Of a stretch of DNA of 64,000 nt, positions 1 through 8,142 are shown in pieces (position 1 is the stretch's first letter; every line of letters begins with the position of its first letter). The stretch is from Microbispora oryzae (GTDB taxonomy: Bacteria; Actinomycetota; Actinomycetes; Streptosporangiales; Streptosporangiaceae). The stretch spans positions 186,001 through 250,000 of the forward strand of contig NZ_JAFCNB010000001.1 in NCBI RefSeq assembly GCF_017896165.1, given 5' to 3'. The notes beneath the pieces were generated by a model that was not told where the DNA came from, did not search any database, and saw only the letters and a program-made list of their open reading frames with translations. The translations under genes were made by a program, and so were the position numbers.

Positions 1-1
1 C

Positions 2-838
2 GACTGGGCCATCGACTTCGAGGGCTACCGGCACGCCAAGTTCGGCGCCGTCCTGCGCGGCTCGTGCTGGGTGACCGCCGAGGGAGCCGGCGAGCCCGTG
101 CGGCTCGCCGAGCACGACTGCTTCCTGGTCGGCATCGGACGGTCGTACCGCCTGGCCAGTTCACCGGACGTCCCGGCGGTGCCGGCGGCCGAGGTCTACG
201 GTCAGCCGGGCGGCCCGCCGACCCGATGGGGCACTGGGAGCGAGACGGTCCTCGTCGGCGGGCGGATCAACCTGGAGGAGATGGACACCGACGCGCTCTC
301 CGGCATCCTGCCGCCTCTCGTGCACGTCTCCGCGACCAGCGACGCCGCGGACACCCTCCACGCCCTGCTGCCGGTGCTGGAGCGCGAGACCACCGTCCAC
401 CGCTTCGGCTCAGCACTCGTCATCGAACGGCTCGCGCACGTCGCCTTCGTCGAGCTGCTACGGGCACACGCCGCCCGGGACCGGGACGTGTGGGGGCCCA
501 TACCCGCCGCCCTCAGCGACCCCCAGATCGGCGCCGCACTCGGCCTCATGCACGCCGAACCCGGCCGTCGCTGGACGGTGGACGACCTCGCCTCGGCCGT
601 CCACATGTCGCGGTCGGGCTTCGCCGGGCGCTTCACCGAGCTCGTCGGCAGCCCGCCGCACGACTATCTGCTCTCGTGGCGCATGCGCATCGCGGCGAAG
701 AAGCTGCGGGCGACGGACACGAGCGTCGCGGCCATCGCCGCCGAGCTCGGCTACCAGTCGGAGAGCGCCTTCAGCAACGCCTTCAAGCGCGTCACGGGAC
801 GTTCTCCCCGCCACTACCGCCAGGCCCTGTCGGTCTGA
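2..838 (+). CDS. AraC family transcriptional regulator, 5'-truncated by the window edge
   Basis: This is a DNA-binding regulator of the AraC family with an N-terminal cupin-type sensor domain. The frame is open from base 2, and the residues before the first internal GTG (base 71) already read KFGAVLRGSCW, typical of the cupin half of these proteins. The true start therefore lies left of the window. The last ~100 residues hold two helix-turn-helix units: one around WTVDDLASAVHMSRSGFAGRF, and a second around VAAIAAELGYQSESAFSNAF followed by the usual GRSPRHYR. About 278 residues are visible. The gene converges on the next gene across 22 bases. Its target is unknown. Confidence 0.88.
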   Translation, partial: DWAIDFEGYRHAKFGAVLRGSCWVTAEGAGEPVRLAEHDCFLVGIGRSYRLASSPDVPAVPAAEVYGQPGGPPTRWGTGSETVLVGGRINLEEMDTDALSGILPPLVHVSATSDAADTLHALLPVLERETTVHRFGSALVIERLAHVAFVELLRAHAARDRDVWGPIPAALSDPQIGAALGLMHAEPGRRWTVDDLASAVHMSRSGFAGRFTELVGSPPHDYLLSWRMRIAAKKLRATDTSVAAIAAELGYQSESAFSNAFKRVTGRSPRHYRQALSV

Positions 839-860
839 CGGCAGGGACCGCCGGCCCGCT

Positions 861-2963
861 CTAGTCCTGCTGGCAGACCGAGCAGTGGGTGAGACCGGCC
901 TCCTCGGCCTCCCGCCGCGTCATGATCTCGACGCCGGCGTCGTCCAGGCCGCTGATCAGGGGACAGTCGGAGCTGTGGTAGCGACGGGTGCCGACCATCA
1001 CCTTCACCGTCGCACCGCCGTCTCCGGAGGCAGCCGGGTCGGCGTCCCGGGCAGTGTCCGGGTCAGCCTCAGGGTCGGTTTCTGGGGCAGCGTCCGGATC
1101 AGTGTCCGGATCAGTGTCTGGGTCGATGTCCGCGTCGGCCTCCGGCGTGGTGCCGCCGCCCTCCGTGCCGCCCTCCGTGCCGCTCCCCGTACCGGTGCCG
1201 GCCGGCTCCGCGTGCTCCTCACCTTCGTCGCCGTCCCGTACGCCTCCGCGGTCCTCGGCGGCCCGCGGCGCCGACGGTCCGGTGGCGGCCAGGAGCGCGG
1301 CGACTTCCCGGGTCACGTCCCTGGTGTCTTCGGAGTAGTCATCGGAGTCGTCGCCGAGCTCGCGGTCGGCCTCGATGAATTCGGCGGCGGAGTCGTCCGG
1401 TTCACCGGTCTTCGGGATGGCGGCGGTTCTGGTGATCTCGGCGGTGGCGCCGGTGGCGGAGCCGGAGGAAGCCACGGACCCGGCGCGCCCGGGTCCCTTG
1501 GCCTCTACCGGCTCCACCGGCTCATCACCGGATCGGCCGTTCTGCCCGTCTGGTCCGTCCTGCCCACGGCCCGGCTCAGCGGCGCCCTCTGCCGCCTCCT
1601 CGGCTCCGTCGAGGTCTGGGGCGGGTCGCCTGAACCAGTCGAGTGCGGTGCCGCCGGAGGAGGTCTCCGGGTCGGCGGGGGAAGCCGGGGAAGGGGTGAC
1701 CGCGCGACCGAACCAGTCCACCCTGGACGTCTCAGCCCCGGATGTCACAGCCTTGGATGTCTCAGCCTTGGATGTCTCAGCCTTGGATGTCTCAGCCTTG
1801 GATGTCTCAGCCCCGGCGTCTGTCACGTCCCCCGCCGCGGCCTCGACGGAGCTCTCCGGGCGAGCCCCCGTGTGGAGCTCTGTGCGTGGCTCTGTGTGAG
1901 TGTCCCAGTGGGTGTCCGCGTGAGGCTCCGCGGGGGCCTCGGGTGAGGCTCCCGGGAGTGTTCCGGCGGCGGGCTCATCGGCCGTCGCGTCGCCGGAGTC
2001 TGGCCTGTCTGCTTCGGGGGCGTCTTTCCGCTCTCCGGCCACTGGGCCACCGGTGCCGGCTTCAGCGGCGAGCTCGGTGGAAACGTGGTCGGTGGAGGCG
2101 GGATCGGTGGATGACGCTCCACCCGTAGCTGAAGTCTCGGGGGCGCCTGACGCGGCGGCCGGCGCGGACAGGCCCGTCGTGACGGCCGATGCGGCGGACG
2201 GCGTGGCAGCCGACGTGGTGCCCGGTGTGACAGCGGGTGTGACGGCGGGTGTCACGGCAGCGGCGCCGGAGCCCGCGGTCCCGGTTCGCCCGCTCTCGCG
2301 GAGCGGCCCAGCGAGGGGCGTCGTACCCTCGGGCTCCGCCGTGGGCCGCGAGGTCAGATCCGGGAGGCAGGTGGTGCACGGGGTGAAGCCCTCGTCGCGG
2401 GCCTCTTCGTAGGTGAGCTCCTCCACCTCTCGTCCCGCCAGCTGCCGGCAGGTCGCCAGGTGGAAGCGTTTCCTGCCGGGGATGACCAGGACGATGGTGT
2501 CCGGGTCGAGACCGCCACCGGGCGTGGCCGGCGGACGACTGAGCCGCGCCGTCGGCTGGAGGCGCGGGGGGAAGGACTGAGGCGGCACCGGATGATGCGC
2601 GACGGGTGGAGCCGCCACCATCGGGCTCGCCACCGGATGCGCCGACGCCCCCGCCAACGTCCCGCCGTATGCCCCGGTGACGGCGCCGGCGAGCTGGGGG
2701 ACGGGCGAACCCGGGGGGGTGGGAGCCGTCCCGTCGGCGGCACGCCCGCCGGCGGGGAACAGCTCGTGGCGCCTCAGCAGTGCCCCGATAGTGAGGCAGA
2801 CAGCGGACAGCAGGCTGACCACCATCGACCACATCACGAGGGACGGCGTGGCCAGCAGGACGCCTGCGATGAGCAGGACGAGAGCGGCCAAGACCAGGGC
2901 GGCACTGATGAGGATCACGGGGGGTTCTCCGAGATACCGGGCCCGGGTGGACCCGTCTGACAC
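861..2963 (-). CDS. Membrane-anchored protein with two Cys/His metal-site-like domains and a long repetitive linker
   Basis: I recognise no named family for the whole 700-residue protein. Two hydrophobic segments lie at about residues 15-65. A first domain at about 155-205 carries FHLATC followed by an alanine/glycine helix and CTTC. A second copy at the extreme C terminus (650-700) has YHSSDC followed by CSVC. The pattern H-x3/4-C ... G-x3-C-x2-C resembles Ada-type metal-binding hairpins, so zinc binding is an inference. The ~440 residues between them are Thr/Ser/Glu/Asp/Pro-rich, with ETSKA repeats and Asp-Pro-Asp-Thr repeats, and are probably disordered. The GTG start abuts the divIVA TAA stop directly, suggesting co-transcription with the division genes. 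Its orientation in the membrane is unresolved. Confidence 0.75.
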   Translation of the reverse strand: MSDGSTRARYLGEPPVILISAALVLAALVLLIAGVLLATPSLVMWSMVVSLLSAVCLTIGALLRRHELFPAGGRAADGTAPTPPGSPVPQLAGAVTGAYGGTLAGASAHPVASPMVAAPPVAHHPVPPQSFPPRLQPTARLSRPPATPGGGLDPDTIVLVIPGRKRFHLATCRQLAGREVEELTYEEARDEGFTPCTTCLPDLTSRPTAEPEGTTPLAGPLRESGRTGTAGSGAAAVTPAVTPAVTPGTTSAATPSAASAVTTGLSAPAAASGAPETSATGGASSTDPASTDHVSTELAAEAGTGGPVAGERKDAPEADRPDSGDATADEPAAGTLPGASPEAPAEPHADTHWDTHTEPRTELHTGARPESSVEAAAGDVTDAGAETSKAETSKAETSKAETSKAVTSGAETSRVDWFGRAVTPSPASPADPETSSGGTALDWFRRPAPDLDGAEEAAEGAAEPGRGQDGPDGQNGRSGDEPVEPVEAKGPGRAGSVASSGSATGATAEITRTAAIPKTGEPDDSAAEFIEADRELGDDSDDYSEDTRDVTREVAALLAATGPSAPRAAEDRGGVRDGDEGEEHAEPAGTGTGSGTEGGTEGGGTTPEADADIDPDTDPDTDPDAAPETDPEADPDTARDADPAASGDGGATVKVMVGTRRYHSSDCPLISGLDDAGVEIMTRREAEEAGLTHCSVCQQD
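1726..1815. repeat. 15-bp tandem repeat (six copies) inside the metal-site protein gene
   Basis: The plus-strand unit is gatgtctcagccttg, with the outer copies diverged by one to three bases. On the coding minus strand it gives the pentapeptide repeat ETSKA in the low-complexity linker. The 15-bp period preserves the reading frame. Confidence 0.9.
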
Positions 2964-3827
2964 TTACCGGCGGTCGTTGTGCGGGCCGTCGGGACCGGGG
3001 AACGCACCGGTGTGCTGGGGGACTTCCGGAGCGAAGGGGTTGGGAGCGGCCGACATCGGCTGCGCACCGGGGGCGACGGCGTGCGCCATCGCGGGCGCGG
3101 CGCCGACGATGGGGAACCCGCCACTGCCCTCGGCTGAGACGTTCAGCTCGGCCAGCTGGTTCTCCAAATACAGCTTCAGGCGGCTCCGGTACTCCCTCTC
3201 GAAGCTGCGCAGCTCCTCGACCTTGCGCTCAAGCTCGTCTCGGGTCTGCACCAGCGTGCCCATGGCCTGGCGGTGCCGTTCCTGGGCGTCGCGCTCCAGG
3301 GTCTCGGCGCGGGCGCGAGCGTCACCGATGATCTGCTCGGCCTGGCGCCGCGCCTTGCCGAGGATGTCGTCCGCCTCGCGGCGGGCACGGGTGACCGTCT
3401 CGTCGGCCTCACGGCGGGCGTCCGCGATGGCCTGGTCGGCCGTCTGCTGGGCGAGCGCCAGCACGCGGGCCGCGGTGTCCATGTTGTCCTCGGCCGGGGG
3501 CATACCCATTCCGACGGGGACGGGCTCGGGGCGGACCGGCTCCGGGGGCTTGATCGGCTCAGGCTGGGGGGCCATCATCTCCGGCTTGGGCTCGGCCACC
3601 GGAGCGGGGGCCATCTGCATCGGGCCACCCACGCCCATGCCGCCGGGGACCTTGCCCCTCAGGCACTCGCCCAGCTTCGCGCGGAGCTCCTCGTTCTCCT
3701 GGATCAGGCGGTCGAGCTCCGCCTCGACCTCGTCGAGGAAGGCATCGACCTCCTCCTCGTCGTAACCTGGCCTGAGCCGGGTGGTACTGAACTGCTTGTT
3801 CCGCACATCAGCGGGCGTCAACGGCAT
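2964..3827 (-). CDS. divIVA: DivIVA domain protein (Wag31-like polar growth and cell-wall organiser)
   Basis: This is a cytoplasmic coiled-coil scaffold that binds curved membrane at poles and septa and directs wall synthesis in actinobacteria. The N-terminal DivIVA domain (residues 1-60) has the typical opening MPLTPADVRNKQF, with GYDEEEVDAFLDEVEAEL after it. A Pro/Met/Gly-rich linker (about 65-110) leads to a long coiled coil (about 115-245) with many Ala/Arg/Glu heptads, then a short Pro/Gly tail. At 287 residues it lies between the mycobacterial and the longer Streptomyces forms. Its place as last conserved gene after sepF and yggT is the standard actinobacterial order. The stop codon touches the next gene's start. 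Confidence 0.96.
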   Translation of the reverse strand: MPLTPADVRNKQFSTTRLRPGYDEEEVDAFLDEVEAELDRLIQENEELRAKLGECLRGKVPGGMGVGGPMQMAPAPVAEPKPEMMAPQPEPIKPPEPVRPEPVPVGMGMPPAEDNMDTAARVLALAQQTADQAIADARREADETVTRARREADDILGKARRQAEQIIGDARARAETLERDAQERHRQAMGTLVQTRDELERKVEELRSFEREYRSRLKLYLENQLAELNVSAEGSGGFPIVGAAPAMAHAVAPGAQPMSAAPNPFAPEVPQHTGAFPGPDGPHNDRR

Positions 3828-3878
3828 TTGGGTCTCCTTGGCGCGCTTGGAGTCTGTCCGGCGGGGACGCTGCCCGAA

Positions 3879-4166
3879 TCAAGGAAGCGCGTTCACCACT
3901 TCGATCAAGAGCAAAACCACAATGAACAGCACTGTGAAGCTCAGGTCAAAGGCCACCGTACCCAACCTGAGGGGCGGAATGAAACGGCGGAGGAACTTGA
4001 GAGGGGGGTCGGTCACCGTGTAGATGACCTCTGCCAGCACCAGGACGACCCCGGAGGGCATCCAGGAGCGGGCGAACGCCTGCACCGTATCTATGATCAT
4101 TCTGCCTATCAGCAGGATCAAAAAGATGAAGAGGAGGAAGACCAAGATCTCACTAATGATCCCCAC
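3879..4166 (-). CDS. YggT family integral membrane protein
   Basis: This is a small membrane protein of the YggT family, with two long hydrophobic segments (about residues 5-27 and 68-92) joined by a conserved middle containing TDPPLKFLRRFIPP. Members are found beside sepF and divIVA in actinobacteria and cyanobacteria and are linked to division-site or nucleoid organisation, though the biochemical role is not settled. Length (95 residues), GTG start and position 51 bases before divIVA all fit the family. Confidence in the family is high; the function remains open. Confidence 0.93.
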   Translation of the reverse strand: MGIISEILVFLLFIFLILLIGRMIIDTVQAFARSWMPSGVVLVLAEVIYTVTDPPLKFLRRFIPPLRLGTVAFDLSFTVLFIVVLLLIEVVNALP

Positions 4167-4251
4167 GGTCGAGCCCCGCCTCCATCTGCTGATCCCGCCG
4201 ACCGCGGCGCCTCGCGGCGCCGCTCAGCCGGTCACTGTCCATGATGGAACT

Positions 4252-4773
4252 CTAGCTCTGGTTGAAGAAGCCGCGTTCCGCGATTCGAGCCTTGTCCTCG
4301 GCGGTCACCTCAACGTTGGCGGGGGACAACAGGAACACCTTGTTCGTAACACGTTCGATGCTTCCGTGTAGCCCAAAGACGAGACCTGCCGCGAAATCGA
4401 CAAGCCGCTTGGCGTCGCTGTCGACCATTTCAGTCAGATTCATGATGACCGGCGTCCCCTCGCGGAAGTGCTCGCCGATCGTCCGGGCTTCGTTGTACGT
4501 GCGGGGATGGAGGGTCGTGATACGCGCCAGATCGGTCGTACGGCGCTCCAGCACCGCGGCCGGGGACCTGGGTGCCGGGACGGGCGTCTCCCCGTCCTCG
4601 TCGCGCTCGTGGAACGCCGTGTTCGGGACCGCCGCGCCGGCGAAGCCGCGACGGGACTCGTAGTCGGCGTCGGTGTACTCCTCGTCGCCGTACTCGGCCG
4701 CGTACCTCTCGTCGTAGCGGTCGTCCTCAACGAGACCGAGGTAGACCGCCATCTTGCGCATCGCGCCGGCCAT
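4252..4773 (-). CDS. sepF: Cell division protein SepF
   Basis: SepF tethers FtsZ filaments to the membrane; in actinobacteria, which lack FtsA, it is the main anchor. Residues 1-15 ([15 protein letters not shown]) form the amphipathic membrane-binding start, followed by an acidic Tyr/Asp/Glu linker (about 16-75). The globular SepF domain follows (about 80-170) and contains [20 protein letters not shown] and the [11 protein letters not shown] core. The length of 173 residues is usual. The ATG at 4773 is preferred because the [14 protein letters not shown] opening is conserved in relatives; the second ATG, four codons later, is possible. The 134-base gap before the gene could hold a promoter, but no clear -35/-10 pair was seen. 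Confidence 0.96.
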   Translation of the reverse strand: MAGAMRKMAVYLGLVEDDRYDERYAAEYGDEEYTDADYESRRGFAGAAVPNTAFHERDEDGETPVPAPRSPAAVLERRTTDLARITTLHPRTYNEARTIGEHFREGTPVIMNLTEMVDSDAKRLVDFAAGLVFGLHGSIERVTNKVFLLSPANVEVTAEDKARIAERGFFNQS

Positions 4774-4907
4774 CGCTCGTCGTCCTCCGCGTCGCTGGTT
4801 CCTTCAAGGTCCCTTCGGAAGGCCAGGGCGGTAGCCTTACCCCCCTTGGAGCTCACCGCTGATCGACCTCTACCTGGTGGGCGGACCCAAGGTCCACTTG
4901 GGGGACA

Positions 4908-5624
4908 TTACCTGACGAAGGGCGTCCGGCGGCCGAGCAACGCCGTACCGATCCGCAGGTGTGTCGCGCCGTTCGCCACAGCCTGCGCCAGATCGCCGCT
5001 CATTCCCGCCGAAATCACCTCGGCGGCGGGGTGCTCCTTGCGCAGGGACTGGGAGACGGCCCACAGCCGGGCGAAGGCCGCGTCCGGGTCCTCCCCCCGG
5101 GGGGCGACCGCCATGACCCCGCGCAGCCGCAGACCCGGTGATGACGCGATCACGTCGGCGAGGGCCGGCACCTCGTCGGGGCGGGCCCCGCCGCGGGCCC
5201 CGATCTCTCCCGCCTCCGCCGGGCCCAGCGCCACCTGGATGAGGCACCCGACCTCGCGCCCGGCTCGTACGGCCTCCCGGCTCAGCGCCTCGGCCAGCCG
5301 CGGCCGGTCCACGGAGTGGACCAGATGGGCGTAGGAGGCCACCGACCGCGCCTTGTTGGTCTGTAACTGACCGATGAAGTGCCAGGTCAGATCGAGATCG
5401 GCGCAGTCGGCGGCCTTGGCGGCCGCCTCCTGGTCGCGGTTCTCCCCCATGTCGGCGACGCCGAGCCCGGCGAGCAGGCGCACATCGGAGGACGGGTAGG
5501 TCTTGGTCACCGCGATGAGGGTGACCTCGGACCGGGACCGGCCGGCGGCCCGGCAGGCCGCCTCGACGCGGGCCTCGACCTCGGCGAGGCCCGCGGCCAG
5601 TTCCTCCCGTCGCGGGTCAGACAC
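4908..5624 (-). CDS. PLP-binding homeostasis protein, YggS/PLPBP family
   Basis: This is a pyridoxal 5'-phosphate carrier with an alanine-racemase-like barrel and no known enzymatic activity; the family buffers PLP and affects amino-acid balance. The PLP lysine lies in LIAVTKTYPSSDVRLL (about residues 36-51). GENRDQEAAAKA and the C-terminal RIGTALLGRR phosphate-binding region are also present. The length (238 residues) is normal. The gene starts with GTG 48 bases after ftsZ. In many actinobacteria a PgeF/YfiH laccase-domain gene sits in between; it is absent here. Confidence 0.94.
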   Translation of the reverse strand: MSDPRREELAAGLAEVEARVEAACRAAGRSRSEVTLIAVTKTYPSSDVRLLAGLGVADMGENRDQEAAAKAADCADLDLTWHFIGQLQTNKARSVASYAHLVHSVDRPRLAEALSREAVRAGREVGCLIQVALGPAEAGEIGARGGARPDEVPALADVIASSPGLRLRGVMAVAPRGEDPDAAFARLWAVSQSLRKEHPAAEVISAGMSGDLAQAVANGATHLRIGTALLGRRTPFVR

Positions 5625-5672
5625 GTGCGGCCGTGTCCACGCCGACGCTCACACCGATACCCATGCCGGAGC

Positions 5673-7136
5673 TCACTTGAGGAAGTCCGGCACGTCGAGC
5701 TCCTCCTCCTGCTCCTCGAACACCACCGGACGGCGCGGACCCGGCTGGCTCACGCGCGAGGTGATCGGAGTGGGCGGCTCGGGCGTGGGCCGCGGGATCG
5801 ACAGCGGACCGGTGCCGGCCCCCTGGTCGCCCCGGGCCCCGTCGGCCGAAGGCTCACGGTTGAACGCCGTGACCGGCTCGGCCTGTGCGGGCTGCGCCGG
5901 CGCGGCCTGCGGGGCGGCCGGCTGGTTCACCGGCTGCGGCGCGGGCTGGGCCGGCTGCTGGGGCGCCGCCTGTGCCACCGGCTGCGGCAGCGACTGCGGC
6001 GCCGCGGAGACCGCCGGGGCCGCCTGGGGCTGGGCCGGGGCGGCGGACAGGCCGCCGGTCCGCGCGGCCGGCCCCTGCTCGGCCCTCGGCTCCGGCTTCG
6101 CGGGCGCCGGCGTGGCCGCCGGGCGGGACGCCGCGGCGGGACGCGTCTGCTGCGGACGGGAGACCGGCGCGGCGACCGGCTTCGCCGGGGCCGGCTCGTC
6201 GAACCCGGCCGCGATCACCGTCACCCGCACCTCGTCGCCGAGCGCGTCGTCGATGACCGTGCCGAAGATGATGTTGGCGTCCGGCGCGGCGGCGTTGGAC
6301 ACCAGCTGGGCGGCCTCGTTGATCTCGAAGAGGCCCAGGTCGGAGCCGCCCGCGATGGACAGCAGCACGCCGTGGGCGCCGTCGATGCTCGCCTCGAGCA
6401 GCGGGCTCGACACCGCCATCTCGGCGGCCGCGACCGAACGGTCGTCGCCCCTGGCGTTGCCGATGCCCATGAGCGCGGAACCCGCCCCGGACATGACCGA
6501 CTTGACGTCGGCGAAGTCGAGGTTGATCAGACCCGGCGTGGTGATCAGGTCGGTGATGCCCTGGACACCCGAGAGCAGCACCTGGTCGGCCGCCTTGAAG
6601 GCGTCGAGCACGCTCACCTGCCGGTCGGAGATCGACAGCAGCCGGTCGTTCGGAATGACGATCAGCGTGTCCACCTCCTCGCGGAGGGTCTCGATGCCCG
6701 CCTCGGCCTGCATGGCCCGGCGCCTGCCCTCGAAGCTGAACGGCCGGGTGACTACGCCTATCGTGAGCGCGCCGAGCGACCGGGCGATGCTGGCCACGAC
6801 CGGCGCGCCGCCGGTGCCGGTGCCGCCGCCCTCGCCGGCCGTCACGAAGACCATGTCGGCGCCCTTGAGGACCTCCTCGATCTCCTCCCGGTGGTCTTCG
6901 GCGGCCTTGCGGCCCACCTCCGGGTTGGCGCCCGCTCCGAGGCCCCGGGTCAGCTCGCGCCCCACGTCGAGCTTCACGTCGGCGTCACTCATCAGCAGCG
7001 CCTGGGCGTCAGTGTTGATGGCGATGAACTCGACGCCCTTGAGTCCCTCCTCGATCATCCGGTTGACGGCGTTCACTCCGCCGCCGCCGATGCCGACCAC
7101 CTTGATGACCGCGAGGTAGTTCTGCGGTGCTGCCAC
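5673..7136 (-). CDS. ftsZ: Cell division GTPase FtsZ
   Basis: FtsZ is the tubulin-like GTPase that forms the Z ring. The N-terminal nucleotide-binding domain opens [17 protein letters not shown] and has the tubulin signature [10 protein letters not shown] near residues 102-111. The T7-loop region includes [11 protein letters not shown]. After the core (about 315 residues) comes a long Ala/Pro/Gln-rich linker of about 150 residues. The conserved tail ELDVPDFLK, which binds SepF and other partners, closes the protein. At 487 residues it is longer than the ~400 usual in actinobacteria because of the linker. The start is GTG with an AAAGG-containing ribosome site. The upstream AT-rich inverted repeat probably belongs to its own promoter region. 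Confidence 0.98.
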   Translation of the reverse strand: MAAPQNYLAVIKVVGIGGGGVNAVNRMIEEGLKGVEFIAINTDAQALLMSDADVKLDVGRELTRGLGAGANPEVGRKAAEDHREEIEEVLKGADMVFVTAGEGGGTGTGGAPVVASIARSLGALTIGVVTRPFSFEGRRRAMQAEAGIETLREEVDTLIVIPNDRLLSISDRQVSVLDAFKAADQVLLSGVQGITDLITTPGLINLDFADVKSVMSGAGSALMGIGNARGDDRSVAAAEMAVSSPLLEASIDGAHGVLLSIAGGSDLGLFEINEAAQLVSNAAAPDANIIFGTVIDDALGDEVRVTVIAAGFDEPAPAKPVAAPVSRPQQTRPAAASRPAATPAPAKPEPRAEQGPAARTGGLSAAPAQPQAAPAVSAAPQSLPQPVAQAAPQQPAQPAPQPVNQPAAPQAAPAQPAQAEPVTAFNREPSADGARGDQGAGTGPLSIPRPTPEPPTPITSRVSQPGPRRPVVFEEQEEELDVPDFLK

Positions 7137-7203
7137 GACGAGGGGCCTTTCCGCTCGTTTGCGTTTCCGTGCGGGCGACGCCCGCTGACTGTTGAACTCT
7201 CAC

Positions 7204-7239
7204 CCTCAAGTTGAGATTTAGAGTTATGTCAACCTGAGG
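7204..7239. promoter_or_regulatory. AT-rich inverted repeat upstream of ftsZ
   Basis: Arms cctcaagttga (7204-7214) and tcaacctgagg (7229-7239) pair with one mismatch around a 14-base AT-rich spacer, in a region otherwise above 70% GC. On the minus strand a TTGACA hexamer begins inside the left arm. It lies 65-103 bases from the ftsZ GTG, in the 224-base gap between ftsQ and ftsZ. It may be an operator or part of an internal ftsZ promoter; no convincing -10 at normal spacing was found. Confidence 0.5.
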
Positions 7240-7360
7240 ATTGATACGGACAGTAGGGTTGCCTGTCCCCCAGGGTCAACTAACCGCGCCGCAAGGCCGC
7301 CCGGCGTGTCGCGCCCTGTCCCATTCGCACGACGCCCGTGCCCGCCGTACGGCGGGCCGC

Positions 7361-8032
7361 TCACTTCACCGTCACCACCTGGGGCGAGCTCACGTCGTAC
7401 GTGTGCCCGGGCTTGGCCAGAACGGCGAGCAGCACGCGCGCCTTGTCCGGCCCGTGCCGGCTGTCTCCCCAGACGACCGCGCGGCCGTCGGACAGCCGCA
7501 GTGTGACGTTCCCGGGCGACGGCGCCCGCACCTCGCTGACCCGGTCGCGCACCTCGGGCGGCAGCGTCCGCAGGACGGCCAGGGCCGCGCGGGTCGCCAG
7601 GTCGTCGATGCCGGCCCGCTGAACCCGCAGCACGGGCAGCCCGGGCGGCGCCACCGCGACCTGCTGGAGCACGACGCCGTAGCGGTCGACCACCGCCGTC
7701 GTCGCGCCCTGGGGCACGGCCGCGACCGGGGTGCGCTCCACCACGGTCACCCGCAGCGTCCCCGGCCAGTTGCGCTCCACGCGGGCCGACTCGACCGCCC
7801 GCACGGCGCCGACACGCCGTTCGACCTCGCCGAGGTCCACGGTCGCGAGCGGGGTGCCCGCGCGCACCCCGGCCGCCTGGCGCAGCTGCTCCGCGGGGAT
7901 CCGGCTGTTGCCGGCGATCGCGACCTCCCGGACGCCGAGCACCGGCGAGAAGAACATCACCCAGGTCGCCACGCCGACGACGCCGCCGGTGAGCAGGACC
8001 GCCAGGGCCGTGCGCCGGACCGTTCGCCTCAC
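7361..8032 (-). CDS. ftsQ: Cell division protein FtsQ
   Basis: FtsQ is a bitopic division protein that recruits FtsL and downstream divisome members. It has a short basic cytoplasmic start, one membrane helix (about residues 8-30, LAVLLTGGVVGVATWVMFF), then a periplasmic-side POTRA domain beginning VREVAIAGNSRIPAEQLRQA. A beta domain ends near the C terminus. The size (223 residues) is typical of actinobacteria, which have a short N terminus. The GTG start lies in an 11-bp direct repeat that itself contains GTGAGG, but only the copy at 8032 is in frame. The gene follows murC after 110 bases of repetitive DNA. Confidence 0.93.
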   Translation of the reverse strand: MRRTVRRTALAVLLTGGVVGVATWVMFFSPVLGVREVAIAGNSRIPAEQLRQAAGVRAGTPLATVDLGEVERRVGAVRAVESARVERNWPGTLRVTVVERTPVAAVPQGATTAVVDRYGVVLQQVAVAPPGLPVLRVQRAGIDDLATRAALAVLRTLPPEVRDRVSEVRAPSPGNVTLRLSDGRAVVWGDSRHGPDKARVLLAVLAKPGHTYDVSSPQVVTVK

Positions 8033-8059
8033 CCGCGCCTCACCCGCGCCTCACCCGCG
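8027..8059. repeat. 11-bp tandem repeat at the ftsQ start
   Basis: Three exact copies of cctcacccgcg. The first contains the ftsQ start codon; the others lie in the ftsQ-murC gap. A second repetitive stretch with ctgggtcg(t/g)cgg units fills 8085-8141. The 11-bp period is not a multiple of three, so repeat-number changes here would alter the leader rather than a protein. Confidence 0.85.
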
Positions 8060-8142
8060 CCCGCCCTGCGGCCTCGGCCGCGTCGTCGGCTGGGTCGGCG
8101 GCGGGCTCGTCGGCTGGGTCGTCGGCTGGGTCGGCGGCGGCC

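Noticed and set aside
885..1946. 353-codon plus-strand frame opposite the metal-site protein
   Set aside because: Repetitive Gly/Val/Arg translation antisense to the gene with recognisable Cys/His motifs and a start coupled to divIVA.
5379..7214. 611-codon plus-strand frame opposite ftsZ
   Set aside because: Antisense shadow; the minus-strand FtsZ has every family motif.
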